DNA from: Syntrophomonas sp.
Lineage (GTDB): Bacteria > Bacillota > Syntrophomonadia > Syntrophomonadales > Syntrophomonadaceae
Direction: 5' to 3'
Length of the DNA: 64,000 nt
NCBI GenBank assembly: GCA_016841245.1
Contig: JAENZN010000004.1
Span: forward strand, 62,001-126,000
In this document: one piece after another, positions 8,875 to 17,940 of the stretch
Layout of the letters: each line of letters starts with the position of its first letter
How positions within the stretch are numbered: the first letter of the stretch is position 1
The notes under the pieces: model-generated
The model's input: only the letters and a program-made list of their open reading frames with translations
Database searches by the model: none
Told to the model about the DNA's origin: nothing
Made by a program: the position numbers and the translations under genes

Positions 8875-9771
8875 ATGCAGATATCTATGAAGTTTTCAGA
8901 GTCTGGAAACATATCCTCTAGTGGCAGTAAAGAACTGCTTCTTCCCAAGAATCTGAATGAAAGTCTTTCATTCAAAGAATTGGAGAATTTAATCGGATTA
9001 GAGGAAGTGAAAAAGACCCTGGCAGAATTAACTGCATTTTCACTGGTCCAGAAGAAAAGAGAAGAGCAGCAATTAAAAAACTTGCCTATTGTTATGCATA
9101 TGGTTTTTAAAGGCAATCCCGGAACCGGCAAAACCACCGTAGCCAGGTTGTTGGGCAAGGTGTTAAACGATATGGGTATTCTCAGTAAAGGACATCTTCT
9201 GGAAGTAGAAAGAGCTGACCTGGTGGGAGAATATATCGGTCATACTGCTCAAAAAACCCGGGAAATGATTAAACAATCTTTGGGTGGAATTATGTTTGTG
9301 GATGAAGCCTATACACTTTCCCAGGGTGGTGAGAAGGATTTTGGCAAAGAGGCAGTGGCAACCATAGTCAAGTCAATGGAAGACCACCGTAATAATCTGC
9401 TGGTAATACTGGCAGGTTATTCATCTGAAATGAACCGCTTCATTGCGTCTAATCCAGGTCTCAAGTCAAGATTCCCCATTCACATTGATTTTCCTGATTA
9501 CAATGATGAAGAATTATTTCAAATCGCTGTTCAGATGTACGAAGAGAGAGATTATCAAATGAATAATCGCTGCAGGTGGAAAATTAAGCAGCATCTCGCC
9601 GATTTTACTAGAAGCAGGCATCCTCACAGTGGTAACGCTCGTTATGTAAGGAATCTGGTGGAAAAATCTATCCGACTGCATGCCTTAAGAGTAGTAAACA
9701 GGGAATATCTGACCAGAAAAGACCTGGTATTAATTGACGATGCAGACCTTCCGGATATGGGCGCAGTATAG
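8875..9771 (+). CDS. spoVK: SpoVK/CbbX-type AAA+ ATPase
   Basis: 298-aa AAA+ protein of the stage V sporulation protein K/CbbX class. Walker A is GNPGTGKTT (about residues 81-89), Walker B is GIMFVDEAYTL (about 139-149), and the sensor and arginine-finger regions are represented by LVILAGY and SNPGLKSRFP. Proteins of this class remodel partner proteins; SpoVK is required for late spore maturation in B. subtilis, and CbbX reactivates Rubisco in autotrophs. No Rubisco genes are seen, and the neighbours hfq and ynbB match the B. subtilis spoVK locus, so SpoVK is preferred. Start ATG 8875 follows GAGAGTGGTGG. Confidence 0.88.
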   Translation: MQISMKFSESGNISSSGSKELLLPKNLNESLSFKELENLIGLEEVKKTLAELTAFSLVQKKREEQQLKNLPIVMHMVFKGNPGTGKTTVARLLGKVLNDMGILSKGHLLEVERADLVGEYIGHTAQKTREMIKQSLGGIMFVDEAYTLSQGGEKDFGKEAVATIVKSMEDHRNNLLVILAGYSSEMNRFIASNPGLKSRFPIHIDFPDYNDEELFQIAVQMYEERDYQMNNRCRWKIKQHLADFTRSRHPHSGNARYVRNLVEKSIRLHALRVVNREYLTRKDLVLIDDADLPDMGAV

Positions 9772-9800
9772 ATCTATCAAATGGAAAGAGTGGCTTAATT

Positions 9801-11030
9801 TTGGACACTTTACAAATACTACGAGGTGCAGAAAAAAACCTGGCAGATAAGTTTTCGCAATTAGAAGAAATAGCTTATGTTAACCAACTTAAAGTCCTAA
9901 AAGCATTTCAAGATCATGAAGTGAGAGAATATCACTTTCATACGTCAACCGGTTACGGATATGATGATGATGGCAGAGCTGTACTGGAAGATATTTATGC
10001 TCAAGTTTTTGCGGCTGAAGATTCGATAGTCAGACCACAGATAGTTTCAGGCACTCATGCTATATCCGCCTGTTTGTTCGGCCTTTTGGGCCCCGGTGAT
10101 GAACTTCTTTCCTTGACCGGCCAACCATATGATACCCTCGCAGCTATAATTAAAGATTTACCAGGTTCATTAGTAAGCAAAAAAATACGATATAAAGAAA
10201 TAGATATGGACGCAGAGGGTAAGCCTGATTATGCAAAAATAAAAGAGAGCGTTTCTATCAATACCAGGATGGTTCTTATCCAGAGATCTCGCGGATATAG
10301 TGAGCGACCGGCGTTGACGGTTGAGGAAATTGCAATCTTATGTAAAATGATAAAAGCAATAAATTCGAATATTATTGTTTTTGTGGATAACTGCTACGGA
10401 GAATTCGTACAGGAAAAGGAACCACTGGAAGCAGGTGCTGATCTAATCGCCGGGTCGTTAATAAAAAATCCTGGTGGAGGTCTGGCTCCCTCAGGTGGGT
10501 ACATATGCGGTGTCGGGCAACTGGTGGAACAGATATCCTGGTATTTGACTGCTCCAGGACTGGGTAAAGAATTGGGAGCCAGCCTGGTTGATAAGCGCTG
10601 GTTTTATCAAGGGCTATTTATGGCTCCACATATTGTTTTACAGGCTTTGAAAGGGTCAACCCTGCTGGCCTATCTGCTGGAACAATACGGATATGAAGTA
10701 TTCCCTACATGGAATGAAAAACGGGGAGATATTGTACAAGCAGTAAAATTTGCCGACGCTGAGGGAGTAATTAAATTCTGCCAAATAGTTCAAGCATCAT
10801 CGCCGGTTGATTGTGATGTGAAACTTGAATATGGAGATTTACCTGGATATAGAGATAAAATCGCAATGGCTGCAGGCACCTTCGTGCAGGGATCGTCCAT
10901 AGAGCTTTCCTGTGATGCTCCCATGCGTATGCCATACTGCGCATATCTGCAGGGTAGTCTTACCTATGAGCATATAAGGTATGTAATAGAACAAATATTG
11001 AAATTGATTATCGGAAATAAGCAAATATAA
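9801..11030 (+). CDS. ynbB: YnbB/aluminium-resistance family PLP enzyme (methionine gamma-lyase-like)
   Basis: 409-aa fold-type I pyridoxal-phosphate enzyme of the family annotated as aluminium resistance protein or methionine gamma-lyase-like (B. subtilis YnbB). The PLP phosphate-binding area is SGTHAISACLFGLLGPGDE (about 76-94), the aspartate region is IVFVDNCYGEF (about 197-207), and the Schiff-base lysine is in GSLIKNPGGGLAPSGGY (about 216-232). The reaction of this subfamily is not well established. Start is TTG 9801 with a weak GGAAAGAG behind it. It lies between spoVK and glnA as in Bacillus, except that hflX is absent here. Confidence 0.88.
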   Translation: MDTLQILRGAEKNLADKFSQLEEIAYVNQLKVLKAFQDHEVREYHFHTSTGYGYDDDGRAVLEDIYAQVFAAEDSIVRPQIVSGTHAISACLFGLLGPGDELLSLTGQPYDTLAAIIKDLPGSLVSKKIRYKEIDMDAEGKPDYAKIKESVSINTRMVLIQRSRGYSERPALTVEEIAILCKMIKAINSNIIVFVDNCYGEFVQEKEPLEAGADLIAGSLIKNPGGGLAPSGGYICGVGQLVEQISWYLTAPGLGKELGASLVDKRWFYQGLFMAPHIVLQALKGSTLLAYLLEQYGYEVFPTWNEKRGDIVQAVKFADAEGVIKFCQIVQASSPVDCDVKLEYGDLPGYRDKIAMAAGTFVQGSSIELSCDAPMRMPYCAYLQGSLTYEHIRYVIEQILKLIIGNKQI

Positions 11031-11044
11031 AAGGAGGTAGGCGA

Positions 11045-11530
11045 ATGACTTCCAGCGTTTTTTTGTTAGTTGTAGTATTCTTGTTGATTCTGGTAGGTAT
11101 AGCCGGCACCATAGTTCCTTTAATTCCCGGGATACCCTTGATATTTATTTCTATTGCGGCTTATGGTTGGTACGAAGGATTTCAGCAGATAACCCCTAAA
11201 TATTTAGTAATTATAGGAACCGTAACCGTACTCTCAGTCATTGTTGATTATTTATCTACATCTATTGGTGCTAAATATGCTGGATCAAGCAAAAAGGGCA
11301 TATGGGGAGCATTCATAGGTACTTTTGTAGGGGCCATATTCTTCCCGCCCCTGGGAATACTGCTAGGTCCCTGGTTAGGTGCATTTATCGGAGAGTACAT
11401 TGAACTTCAGGATGCTAACGCAGCAGCCAAAACCGGATTTGGAACCGTACTGGGTTTGTTTTCAGGGATAATATTCAATCTGATACTAGCGTTAATAATA
11501 TTAATTTCGTTTATTATCGTACTGATATAG
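11045..11530 (+). CDS. DUF456-family integral membrane protein
   Basis: 161-aa protein that is almost entirely hydrophobic, with four to five membrane segments and the family-typical start GIAGTIVPLIPGIPLIFISI (about residues 20-39). The glycine-rich stretch GIWGAFIGTFVGAIFFPPLGILLGPWLGAFIGEY contains the paired GxxxG-like helices of DUF456. Function is unknown. AAAGGAGGT lies nine bases upstream, and the gene begins fourteen bases after ynbB, so co-transcription with it is likely. Confidence 0.85.
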   Translation: MTSSVFLLVVVFLLILVGIAGTIVPLIPGIPLIFISIAAYGWYEGFQQITPKYLVIIGTVTVLSVIVDYLSTSIGAKYAGSSKKGIWGAFIGTFVGAIFFPPLGILLGPWLGAFIGEYIELQDANAAAKTGFGTVLGLFSGIIFNLILALIILISFIIVLI

Positions 11531-11639
11531 CTGATTAGCAGTTGAAAAATAAGATTTATAATCTAAAAGTTTAATTGCTATGCTAATATTATTATGTTAA
11601 TCTAGGTTAATTGAAAAGCTTCAAAGGAGAGGTTTAGAT

Positions 11640-12968
11640 ATGGATAGAGAAACGATTTTTAGGATTGTAAGAGAAAACAATGTTAAATTTATCAGACTTC
11701 AATTCACTGATATTCTCGGGGTAATGAAAAGTGTCTCCATCACCAGCGAACAGTTAGATAAAGCTTTGGATGGAGATCTAATGTTTGATGGTTCTTCCAT
11801 TGAGGGATTTGTCCGTATTGAAGAGTCGGATATGTACTTGAAACCTGATATGGATACCTTTTTAGTACTGCCGTGGATAAGTCCGACTTCTGACGGCAGG
11901 ACTGCCAGATTAATCTGTAATATTTATGATTCAGCCGAAAAGCCGTTCGAAGGTTCGCCCCGCTATACTCTGCAAAAAATACTGGCTGAAGCTGCTGAGC
12001 TAGGATATTCTATGATGGTTGGTCCTGAACCCGAATTTTTTATGTTCCATCTGGACGAAAACGGGCAGCCAACCCTGGAAACTAATGATAAGGCCAGCTA
12101 TTTTGATCTGCCGCCAGTAGATATGGGCGAAGATGCCCGCCGGGATATGGTGGAGACTCTTTCCAGCATGGGTTTTGAGATAGAGGCGGACCATCATGAA
12201 GTAGCACCTGGACAACATGAGATAGACTTTAAATACCAGGATGCTCTGTCCACTGCAGATAATATCGTTACTTTTCGTATAGCGGTAAGGATAGTAGCTC
12301 AAAAACATGGCCTGCATGCTACTTTTATGCCCAAACCGGTATTTGGTATCAATGGCAGCGGCATGCACCTTCACATTTCTCTATTTAAAAATGGCGAAAA
12401 TGCTTTCTATGATCCATCCCAAGAAGATGGACTTAGTGATGCATGCCGACAGTTTATTGCGGGCGTCATGAAGCATGCCAAGGCTATATGCGCTATTACC
12501 AGCCCTACGGTTAATTCATATAAACGTCTGGTTCCCGGCTATGAGGCTCCGGTTCATATCGCCTGGTCTTATAGAAACAGGAGTCCGTTGATTAGAATAC
12601 CAGCTAGACGTGGGATAGGAACCAGGATTGAATTAAGAAGCCCTGATCCCACCTGTAATCCGTATTTGGGGTTGGCCGTAATTCTTAAGGCAGGATTAGA
12701 CGGGATAAAGAACCAGATGGTAGTGGCTGAACCGGTAGAACAGAACATATATGAAATGGAACTGGCAGAAAGGAAACAGTGCCATATTGATTCTCTTCCC
12801 GGAAATCTTTATGAAGCAATAAGTGAGTTGGCTAATGATCCAATAATTCAAGATGCGCTGGGGGAACATGTTTATTCTCTATTTAGTCGGGCTAAGATAA
12901 AAGAATGGGAGAGCTACAGTGCCCGGGTGTATGACTGGGAGATAAGAGAATACCTGGAGAAGTTTTAA
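11640..12968 (+). CDS. glnA: Glutamine synthetase type I (alpha subtype)
   Basis: 442-aa dodecameric enzyme making glutamine from glutamate, ammonia and ATP. Signatures visible are FDGSSIEGFVRIEESDMYL (about 50-68), EADHHEVAPGQHEIDF (about 183-198), NGSGMHLHIS (about 241-250) and the ATP-binding KRLVPGYEAPVHIAWS (about 297-312). The length and the C-terminal stretch SLPGNLYEAISELANDP, without the NLYDLP adenylylation site, identify the alpha subtype of Firmicutes, which is feedback-inhibited and not adenylylated. The arginine in FVRIEESD is the residue used for that feedback in Bacillus. No glnR is adjacent. AAAGGAGAGG precedes ATG 11640, and a terminator follows. Confidence 0.97.
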   Translation: MDRETIFRIVRENNVKFIRLQFTDILGVMKSVSITSEQLDKALDGDLMFDGSSIEGFVRIEESDMYLKPDMDTFLVLPWISPTSDGRTARLICNIYDSAEKPFEGSPRYTLQKILAEAAELGYSMMVGPEPEFFMFHLDENGQPTLETNDKASYFDLPPVDMGEDARRDMVETLSSMGFEIEADHHEVAPGQHEIDFKYQDALSTADNIVTFRIAVRIVAQKHGLHATFMPKPVFGINGSGMHLHISLFKNGENAFYDPSQEDGLSDACRQFIAGVMKHAKAICAITSPTVNSYKRLVPGYEAPVHIAWSYRNRSPLIRIPARRGIGTRIELRSPDPTCNPYLGLAVILKAGLDGIKNQMVVAEPVEQNIYEMELAERKQCHIDSLPGNLYEAISELANDPIIQDALGEHVYSLFSRAKIKEWESYSARVYDWEIREYLEKF

Positions 12969-12975
12969 CATAAAG

Positions 12976-13006
12976 AAGGGGCCGGTAAAAAATGCCAGCC
13001 CCTTTA
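12976..13006 (+). terminator. Intrinsic terminator of glnA
   Basis: AAGGGGCCGG 12976-12985 pairs with CCAGCCCCTT 12995-13004 with one mismatch. It lies eight bases after the glnA stop. Confidence 0.75.
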
Positions 13007-13190
13007 AGATATTTACGATAAATCCTGCCGGGTAGGGAAGATGGTATATTGGTGAACAGTCTTCATTTTATGGAACACTACAATTTGAAGCATTTTAATA
13101 GTTATTGTTATATTAAGTCGTGAAGCACCATCACGGAATCGCTATTCCGCTGCACTTGACGGAATAAAATGCCTGCTCTTTATCTAATAA

Positions 13191-13808
13191 TTAGAATCTT
13201 CGTAATAATCCCGATACTTTACCAGCAATCTGAGCATTTTTTACAAATATTGAAGCCAGAGCTGCATTTTCCGGTTTTAATTCAATACTCATCTCTCTTC
13301 TATAAAAACGTTTAACAGTAGCTTCATCTTCAATTAAGGCTACTACAATTTCTCCGTTATTTGCTTGCTGCTGCTGTCTTACTATTAGATAATCACCATC
13401 CAATATACCTGCTTCAATCATACTGTCACCTTTTACTCGCAAGATGAAATGGCTGCCTGGACCAACGAAATCTACCGGTACGGGAATATATTCTTCAATG
13501 TTCTGTTCTGCCAATATAGGAGAACCTGCAGCAACACTACCGACCACCGGCAGGGGAATAGTCTCGCTTATGGCAATATCTCCTTCAGAATCAACGGGAA
13601 TTATAGCTCTAGGTTTAGTGGGATCCTTTTTCAAAAACCCTTTTTCCTCCAGCTGTACCAGATGGTTGTGTACAGTAGAGCTGGATCTGAGACCTACCGC
13701 CTGCCCAATTTCTCTTACAGAAGGAGGATAGCCAGAAGTACGTATTTTTTCCCTGATATAATTGAGTATCTGCCTTTGTCTTTCAGAAAGAGTGGTTTCA
13801 TTTTGCAT
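13191..13808 (-). CDS. lexA: SOS repressor LexA
   Basis: 205-aa SOS repressor-protease. An N-terminal winged helix ([21 protein letters not shown], residues 30-50) is followed by the self-cleavage site A94-G95 in SVAAGS and the catalytic dyad S129 ([14 protein letters not shown]) and K166 (EATVKRF). RecA-stimulated cleavage would derepress SOS genes. Start ATG 13808 is chosen because GGAGGT lies upstream at correct spacing; a longer in-frame start at 13868 would run through the promoter. TATAAT and a LexA-box-like sequence lie upstream, suggesting autoregulation. Confidence 0.95.
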   Translation of the reverse strand: MQNETTLSERQRQILNYIREKIRTSGYPPSVREIGQAVGLRSSSTVHNHLVQLEEKGFLKKDPTKPRAIIPVDSEGDIAISETIPLPVVGSVAAGSPILAEQNIEEYIPVPVDFVGPGSHFILRVKGDSMIEAGILDGDYLIVRQQQQANNGEIVVALIEDEATVKRFYRREMSIELKPENAALASIFVKNAQIAGKVSGLLRRF

Positions 13809-13837
13809 AATGATGAACCTCCACTTTATTTGACTAA

Positions 13838-13875
13838 AATTATACCACAATTCAGGATATAAAAACACATGTTCG
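13838..13875 (-). promoter_or_regulatory. lexA promoter with putative LexA box
   Basis: On the minus strand, CGAAC-ATGT-GTTTT (13862-13875) resembles the Gram-positive SOS box CGAACNNNNGTTCG, with one strong and one weaker half. A perfect TATAAT lies about 17 bases further toward the gene (around 13838-13843). A repressor bound here would cover the -35 region. Confidence 0.55.
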
Positions 13876-13897
13876 ATGGATAACTACGAATAATTAT

Positions 13898-14632
13898 TTA
13901 GTGTTTGGTCTTTTGCCAAAAACTTTCCGGGTTAACATTCTCGATACTCTTGACCAGCTTCTGTCTGGCTCCAGGAAATTTTAACTCTATTTCATTCAAG
14001 AGATGGTTGACTTCATCCCTTTTAGTATTACCATCGGCCGGGCATGATTTATCTATAACCGGAATATTAAGTGATTGGCTCAGGAGTTGTATATCTCGTT
14101 CAATAATATATATCATAGGTCGTATAACCGTTAATCCTATCCGATCCAGATAAGTGTTTGGCTTAAATACATTGTAATGACCTTCAAAAAGCATGGATAT
14201 AAAAAGAGTATCAACCACATCATCAGCATGATGCCCCAGAGCCAGTTTATTACAGCCTAACATCTTAGCGGTCCTGTTCAGTGCCCCGCGCCGGAGATGG
14301 GAACAAAGAGCACAGGGGTTTTTCTCCTGCCGATAATCGAATACTACCTCACCGATATTGGTCCTTTCAATATGCAGGGCAGTACCTTGAGAATGGCAGA
14401 AATCTCTCATCAAAATGGTATCAACACCCCATCCCAGATCTAAAAATATAGGATACAAGGAGAAGTCCAGGGGAGTGTACTTTTTTAAGAGCTGCAGGAG
14501 GTATAACATTACCATGCTATCCTTACCACCAGAAATACCAACCGCTATTTGATCGCTATTTTCAATCAAATTATAATTCAAGTTGGCATTCCTGAGCTGC
14601 TTAAAAAGCAATTTAGTTCGTCTGTTATGCAT
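13898..14632 (-). CDS. TtcA-like PP-loop ATPase (tRNA thiolation family)
   Basis: 244-aa N-type ATP pyrophosphatase. The PP-loop SGGKDSMV (about residues 33-40), the CALC pair (about 110-113) and GHHADDVVDTLF (about 133-144) match the TtcA/TilS superfamily, closest to TtcA, which thiolates cytidine 32 of tRNAs through an iron-sulfur cluster. The exact target in this organism is not certain. Start ATG 14632 is favoured because AGGAG lies eight bases upstream; a TTG at 14650 would include that site inside the gene. It is transcribed with lexA or from its own promoter. Confidence 0.83.
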   Translation of the reverse strand: MHNRRTKLLFKQLRNANLNYNLIENSDQIAVGISGGKDSMVMLYLLQLLKKYTPLDFSLYPIFLDLGWGVDTILMRDFCHSQGTALHIERTNIGEVVFDYRQEKNPCALCSHLRRGALNRTAKMLGCNKLALGHHADDVVDTLFISMLFEGHYNVFKPNTYLDRIGLTVIRPMIYIIERDIQLLSQSLNIPVIDKSCPADGNTKRDEVNHLLNEIELKFPGARQKLVKSIENVNPESFWQKTKH

Positions 14633-14902
14633 AAGTAAAGCTCCTGTCAAATATCATGTTATAACGTTTCTTACCTGCATTATAACAGCAGTCAGACCAA
14701 ATATATACTCGCCGATCATTAATACTCATTTTATACAACAGCTTATTACTGGAAACAATATGGTAAAATACAATTGCCAAATTTGCGGGTGTTAATGTAC
14801 AATAATTTAGGTTAAGAGTCATAATAGCATGTAAAATTTAGCGTTCCAATAAGCAATTCCTGTGACTCCGCAATCTTAGTAGAACTAATGGGAGTTGAAT
14901 CG

Positions 14903-16198
14903 ATGCAGTCAGTAAATAAAAAATATGGCTTTTTCTGTTTAATAATTTTAGTGTTCAGCCTGATAACCATCCTGACTGGTAAACAAGCAGCTTTAAGTGC
15001 TTATGCAGACATCCCTGAGCCACAGGGAAAAGCAGCCCTATTAATGGATATTAATTCAGGACGCATCCTGTATGATAAAAACAGCCATCAACGTATGCCG
15101 CCTGCCAGCGTTACCAAGATCATGACTGCCTTATTAACCATTGAAAATGGTAATCTGGATGAATTGGTTGAGGTTAGCGAAAATGCAGCCGCGACACGTG
15201 AATGCAGTATATATCTGCAAGAGGGAGAAAAACTGACCAGATGGGAACTGCTGTATGCCTGCATGCTGCCTTCAGCTAATGATGCGGCGGTGGCCCTGGC
15301 TGAGAGTGTTTCATCTAATGTAGAAGACTTTGTAGATCTTATGAACCGGCGAGCAGATGAGCTGGGTATGAAGGATACCCATTTCTGCAATCCTCACGGT
15401 CTGCAAGCAGAAGAACACTATACCACTGCCTATGACCTGGCCTTGTTAAGCAGAGAGGCACTAAAAAATCCACTATTTCGAGAGGTGGTCAGTACTCAGA
15501 ACATAATTATACCAGGTTCGCCTGATAGTGAGGAACAACGGAGTTTATGGAATCAAAACCGTTTGCTCTATCGTTATTCGGGAACGTTAGGCATTAAGAC
15601 CGGATATACTCGGGAAGCAGGTAATTGCGTGGTAGGAGCAGCTCAAAAGGACAATATGATATTGATTGCGGTTTGCCTGAACTCGCCAGGTGTTTATAAT
15701 GATATAATCCAGATGCTGGATTATGGATTTAGCAATTACCAGATGACCGAACTACAAAGCAGTGAAGACCCATTGCTGGTAAAGATAACCGGGGGAGAGG
15801 CTAAAACAGTTATAGCACGACCAGCAGGGGATATATTAGTAGCGGCTACAACGGCAGAAAGATCTCAGCTCAGATGCAGCATTTTGCCGTACTCAGAGGT
15901 GACAGCTCCAGTTGAGAAAGGAGATTTGCTGGGTTTATGTAAAATATATAAGGAAAGCGAAGAAATAGGTGTTATTAATCTGGTGGCAGCCAATTCTGTA
16001 GCTGCAAAAAGTCCCTGGATAGAGTCTTTTGTCAGTTGGGGATGGAATGTATTCAAATGGTTTATTATTCTAGGATTGATTTTTGTGATCTCTAAAAATA
16101 AAAGGGCACAAGAAATACTCAAGAGTGTGCTTAGATATGTGGTGTTAAGAATTATCCAGAGAAAGCGCCCAAACCGACGCAGAACAGTACGAAACTAG
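14903..16198 (+). CDS. D-alanyl-D-alanine carboxypeptidase (penicillin-binding protein, S11)
   Basis: About 431 aa, secreted and membrane-anchored. It has an N-terminal signal peptide (hydrophobic FFCLIILVFSLITILTG) and the three motifs of serine penicillin-binding proteins: SVTK (in PPASVTKIMTAL, about 69), SAN (LPSANDAAVAL, about 129) and KTG (GIKTGYTREAGN, about 231). After a small C-terminal domain there is a membrane helix (VFKWFIILGLIFVI) and a basic tail. It trims the terminal D-alanine from peptidoglycan; DacF/DacA-like members act in vegetative or spore cortex synthesis. Start ATG 14903 is preferred, with GGGAG eight bases upstream, over ATG 14888. Confidence 0.92.
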   Translation: MQSVNKKYGFFCLIILVFSLITILTGKQAALSAYADIPEPQGKAALLMDINSGRILYDKNSHQRMPPASVTKIMTALLTIENGNLDELVEVSENAAATRECSIYLQEGEKLTRWELLYACMLPSANDAAVALAESVSSNVEDFVDLMNRRADELGMKDTHFCNPHGLQAEEHYTTAYDLALLSREALKNPLFREVVSTQNIIIPGSPDSEEQRSLWNQNRLLYRYSGTLGIKTGYTREAGNCVVGAAQKDNMILIAVCLNSPGVYNDIIQMLDYGFSNYQMTELQSSEDPLLVKITGGEAKTVIARPAGDILVAATTAERSQLRCSILPYSEVTAPVEKGDLLGLCKIYKESEEIGVINLVAANSVAAKSPWIESFVSWGWNVFKWFIILGLIFVISKNKRAQEILKSVLRYVVLRIIQRKRPNRRRTVRN

Positions 16199-16218
16199 GG
16201 CAAAAAAAATTTGATCAC

Positions 16219-16250
16219 AATAGGTTGGGTATTGGTTACCTAACCTATTT
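16219..16250. terminator. Hairpin after the carboxypeptidase gene
   Basis: AATAGGTTGGGTA (16219-16231) pairs with TTACCTAACCTATT (16236-16249) with one wobble. An A-run precedes it, so it may work better on the minus strand, but it lies just after the plus-strand stop. Confidence 0.5.
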
Positions 16251-16697
16251 GTATGTTTGAATAGTTATGAAATTGCTGAAAAACATATCAACCGAGTGGT
16301 GTCTTTCTAAAAGAAAGGTTACGCCGTTTGACTGGGAATAATACATACTTGTACATAAAGAGACCGGGGGAAGAGTTTTATCATTAGCGAATCTGAGAAT
16401 ATCTGAAAACAATACATTTAATGCAAAAAACCTATAACCAAATAATTAAGTAATGTGAATAATGAAAAAATAGAAATATTTTATGTACGAAGCTAAATAA
16501 TGTGATAATATGGTAAAAATAGGTCGTAATAACTAAATAAATAATATTAGTAAGTATTAAGTACTAAAAATGAACGTCATAAGGCAAAGGGGGGATAAAA
16601 AGAAACTGCTTATTACTTCTATTAGATTGATATTTTTTTTTGTATTTATCGTAGGGAAATGTAAAGTACAATATGGGTAATGAAGGGGGAGACAGTG
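16251..16697. other. Long intergenic region upstream of the chemoreceptor gene
   Basis: AT-rich leader of about 450 bases. It contains a hairpin GGTGT-CTTTC/GAAAG-ACGCC (about 16297-16326) and a 36-codon ORF 16570-16680 coding a small hydrophobic peptide without a ribosome binding site. I compared it with the cyclic-di-GMP riboswitch consensus and saw no match. No gene is called. Confidence 0.4.
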
Positions 16698-17852
16698 GTG
16701 ATTTCTGCACAAGCTTTAGATTCCTGTAAAGTATTATCAGAATTAATGGTGAAGATGATCCCGGGTGGGGTTTTATTTGTAATTGTGGAAGGCAGCACAG
16801 TTGTCTGGATGAAACAATCGGATTCATTTACCATTGAATTATTTAAAGTGGGGCATAAATTAGATGCTACTACTACTACTATGAAGGCAATACATGAGAT
16901 AAAGGTACTGAATGAAAATGTTCCGCGTTCGGTATATGGGATGAGATTGGAAATCTCATCAATACCAGTCATCAATGATGATGGAGATGCGATAGGGGCA
17001 TTTTCGATAATAGTACCTAAATTGCATCCAGTTGCAGCTGCTTTCGGTGATTTTGCACCAATCTTGGCGGAGATGTTCCACGATGGATCTATTCTGTATA
17101 TGACCGATTTACAAAAAGTCAGCTATAGGCAGGAATCGAAAAATTGGAATATCAATATAGAGACTACTAATTTTGGTCATGAGTTAAAGCCGGAAGAAGT
17201 TGCTTATAAAGCCATAAAATCTCAACAGCCAACCACCGTAGAAATTGATGCTGCCAGATATGGTACTCCGGTTAATGTAGTAAGCTATCCACTTTTGGAT
17301 GACAATAAGGAAAATGTAGTCGCTACCCTGGGACTTATTACCCCAAAACAAACTGCGGTTACACTGCGTGGCATGTCCGGCAATCTTGGAGAAGGTCTGA
17401 GCAGTATTAGTGCTGCTATTCAGCAGTTAGCAGGATCTGCAACCGACATACATTCTAATGAACAGGCACTCAATGCCAGCATTAAAGAAATAATTGATTA
17501 TGCAGAACAAATTAATGAAGTATCAGTATTCATAAAAGAGATAGCCGAGGAAACTAAGATGTTGGGCCTTAATGCAGCTATAGAAGCAGCACGGGCAGGC
17601 GAAGCTGGCCGAGGCTTTGGCGTCGTTGCTGAAGAAATTAGACACCTTTCAGAACAATCTAAGGGCACCGTACCAAAGATAGCACAATTAACTAATACCA
17701 TAAAGGATATAACCCGGGAAGCTAATGAGAAAAGCAAACTTTCTCTATCGGCAGTACAGGAACAGGCAGCAGCTACGGAGGAAATCACGGCTAGTATTCA
17801 AGAAATAACCGCCATGTCAGATGAACTAAACAATATCTCCAAGAAATTGTAA
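16698..17852 (+). CDS. Soluble methyl-accepting chemotaxis protein with duplicated sensor domain
   Basis: About 385 aa and no membrane segment. The C-terminal signalling domain carries the conserved hairpin tip [33 protein letters not shown] (about 292-324), which contacts CheA and CheW. The N-terminal 225 residues look like two copies of one PAS-like module: [14 protein letters not shown]...[22 protein letters not shown] against [14 protein letters not shown]...[23 protein letters not shown]. The signalling part is short. Start GTG 16698 (or 16695) sits behind GGGGGAG; an ATG at 16680 would include that site. It probably senses a cytoplasmic or diffusible signal, ligand unknown. Confidence 0.85.
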   Translation: MISAQALDSCKVLSELMVKMIPGGVLFVIVEGSTVVWMKQSDSFTIELFKVGHKLDATTTTMKAIHEIKVLNENVPRSVYGMRLEISSIPVINDDGDAIGAFSIIVPKLHPVAAAFGDFAPILAEMFHDGSILYMTDLQKVSYRQESKNWNINIETTNFGHELKPEEVAYKAIKSQQPTTVEIDAARYGTPVNVVSYPLLDDNKENVVATLGLITPKQTAVTLRGMSGNLGEGLSSISAAIQQLAGSATDIHSNEQALNASIKEIIDYAEQINEVSVFIKEIAEETKMLGLNAAIEAARAGEAGRGFGVVAEEIRHLSEQSKGTVPKIAQLTNTIKDITREANEKSKLSLSAVQEQAAATEEITASIQEITAMSDELNNISKKL

Positions 17853-17861
17853 CAAATCTAG

Positions 17862-17935
17862 TGGGGTCAGGCACTAACTTACTAACTTATTCTCCGAATA
17901 CTCCGAATAAGTTAGTAAGTTAGTGCCTGACCCCA
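17862..17935. repeat. Long perfect hairpin, REP-like (GGGGTCAGGCAC type)
   Basis: A 31-bp perfect inverted repeat (17862-17892 against 17905-17935) with a 12-base loop containing a repeated TCCGAAT. The core TGGGGTCAGGCACT resembles short mobile palindromes scattered in many bacterial genomes. It lies exactly between two convergent genes, so it could also act as a bidirectional terminator. Confidence 0.8.
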
Positions 17936-17940
17936 AAGCT

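Noticed and set aside
13449-13862. ORFs antisense to lexA
   Set aside because: They mirror the lexA coding strand and lack starts and family features.
16251-16679. Cyclic-di-GMP or other riboswitch before the chemoreceptor gene
   Set aside because: Compared by eye with known consensus elements and did not match; only simple hairpins are seen.
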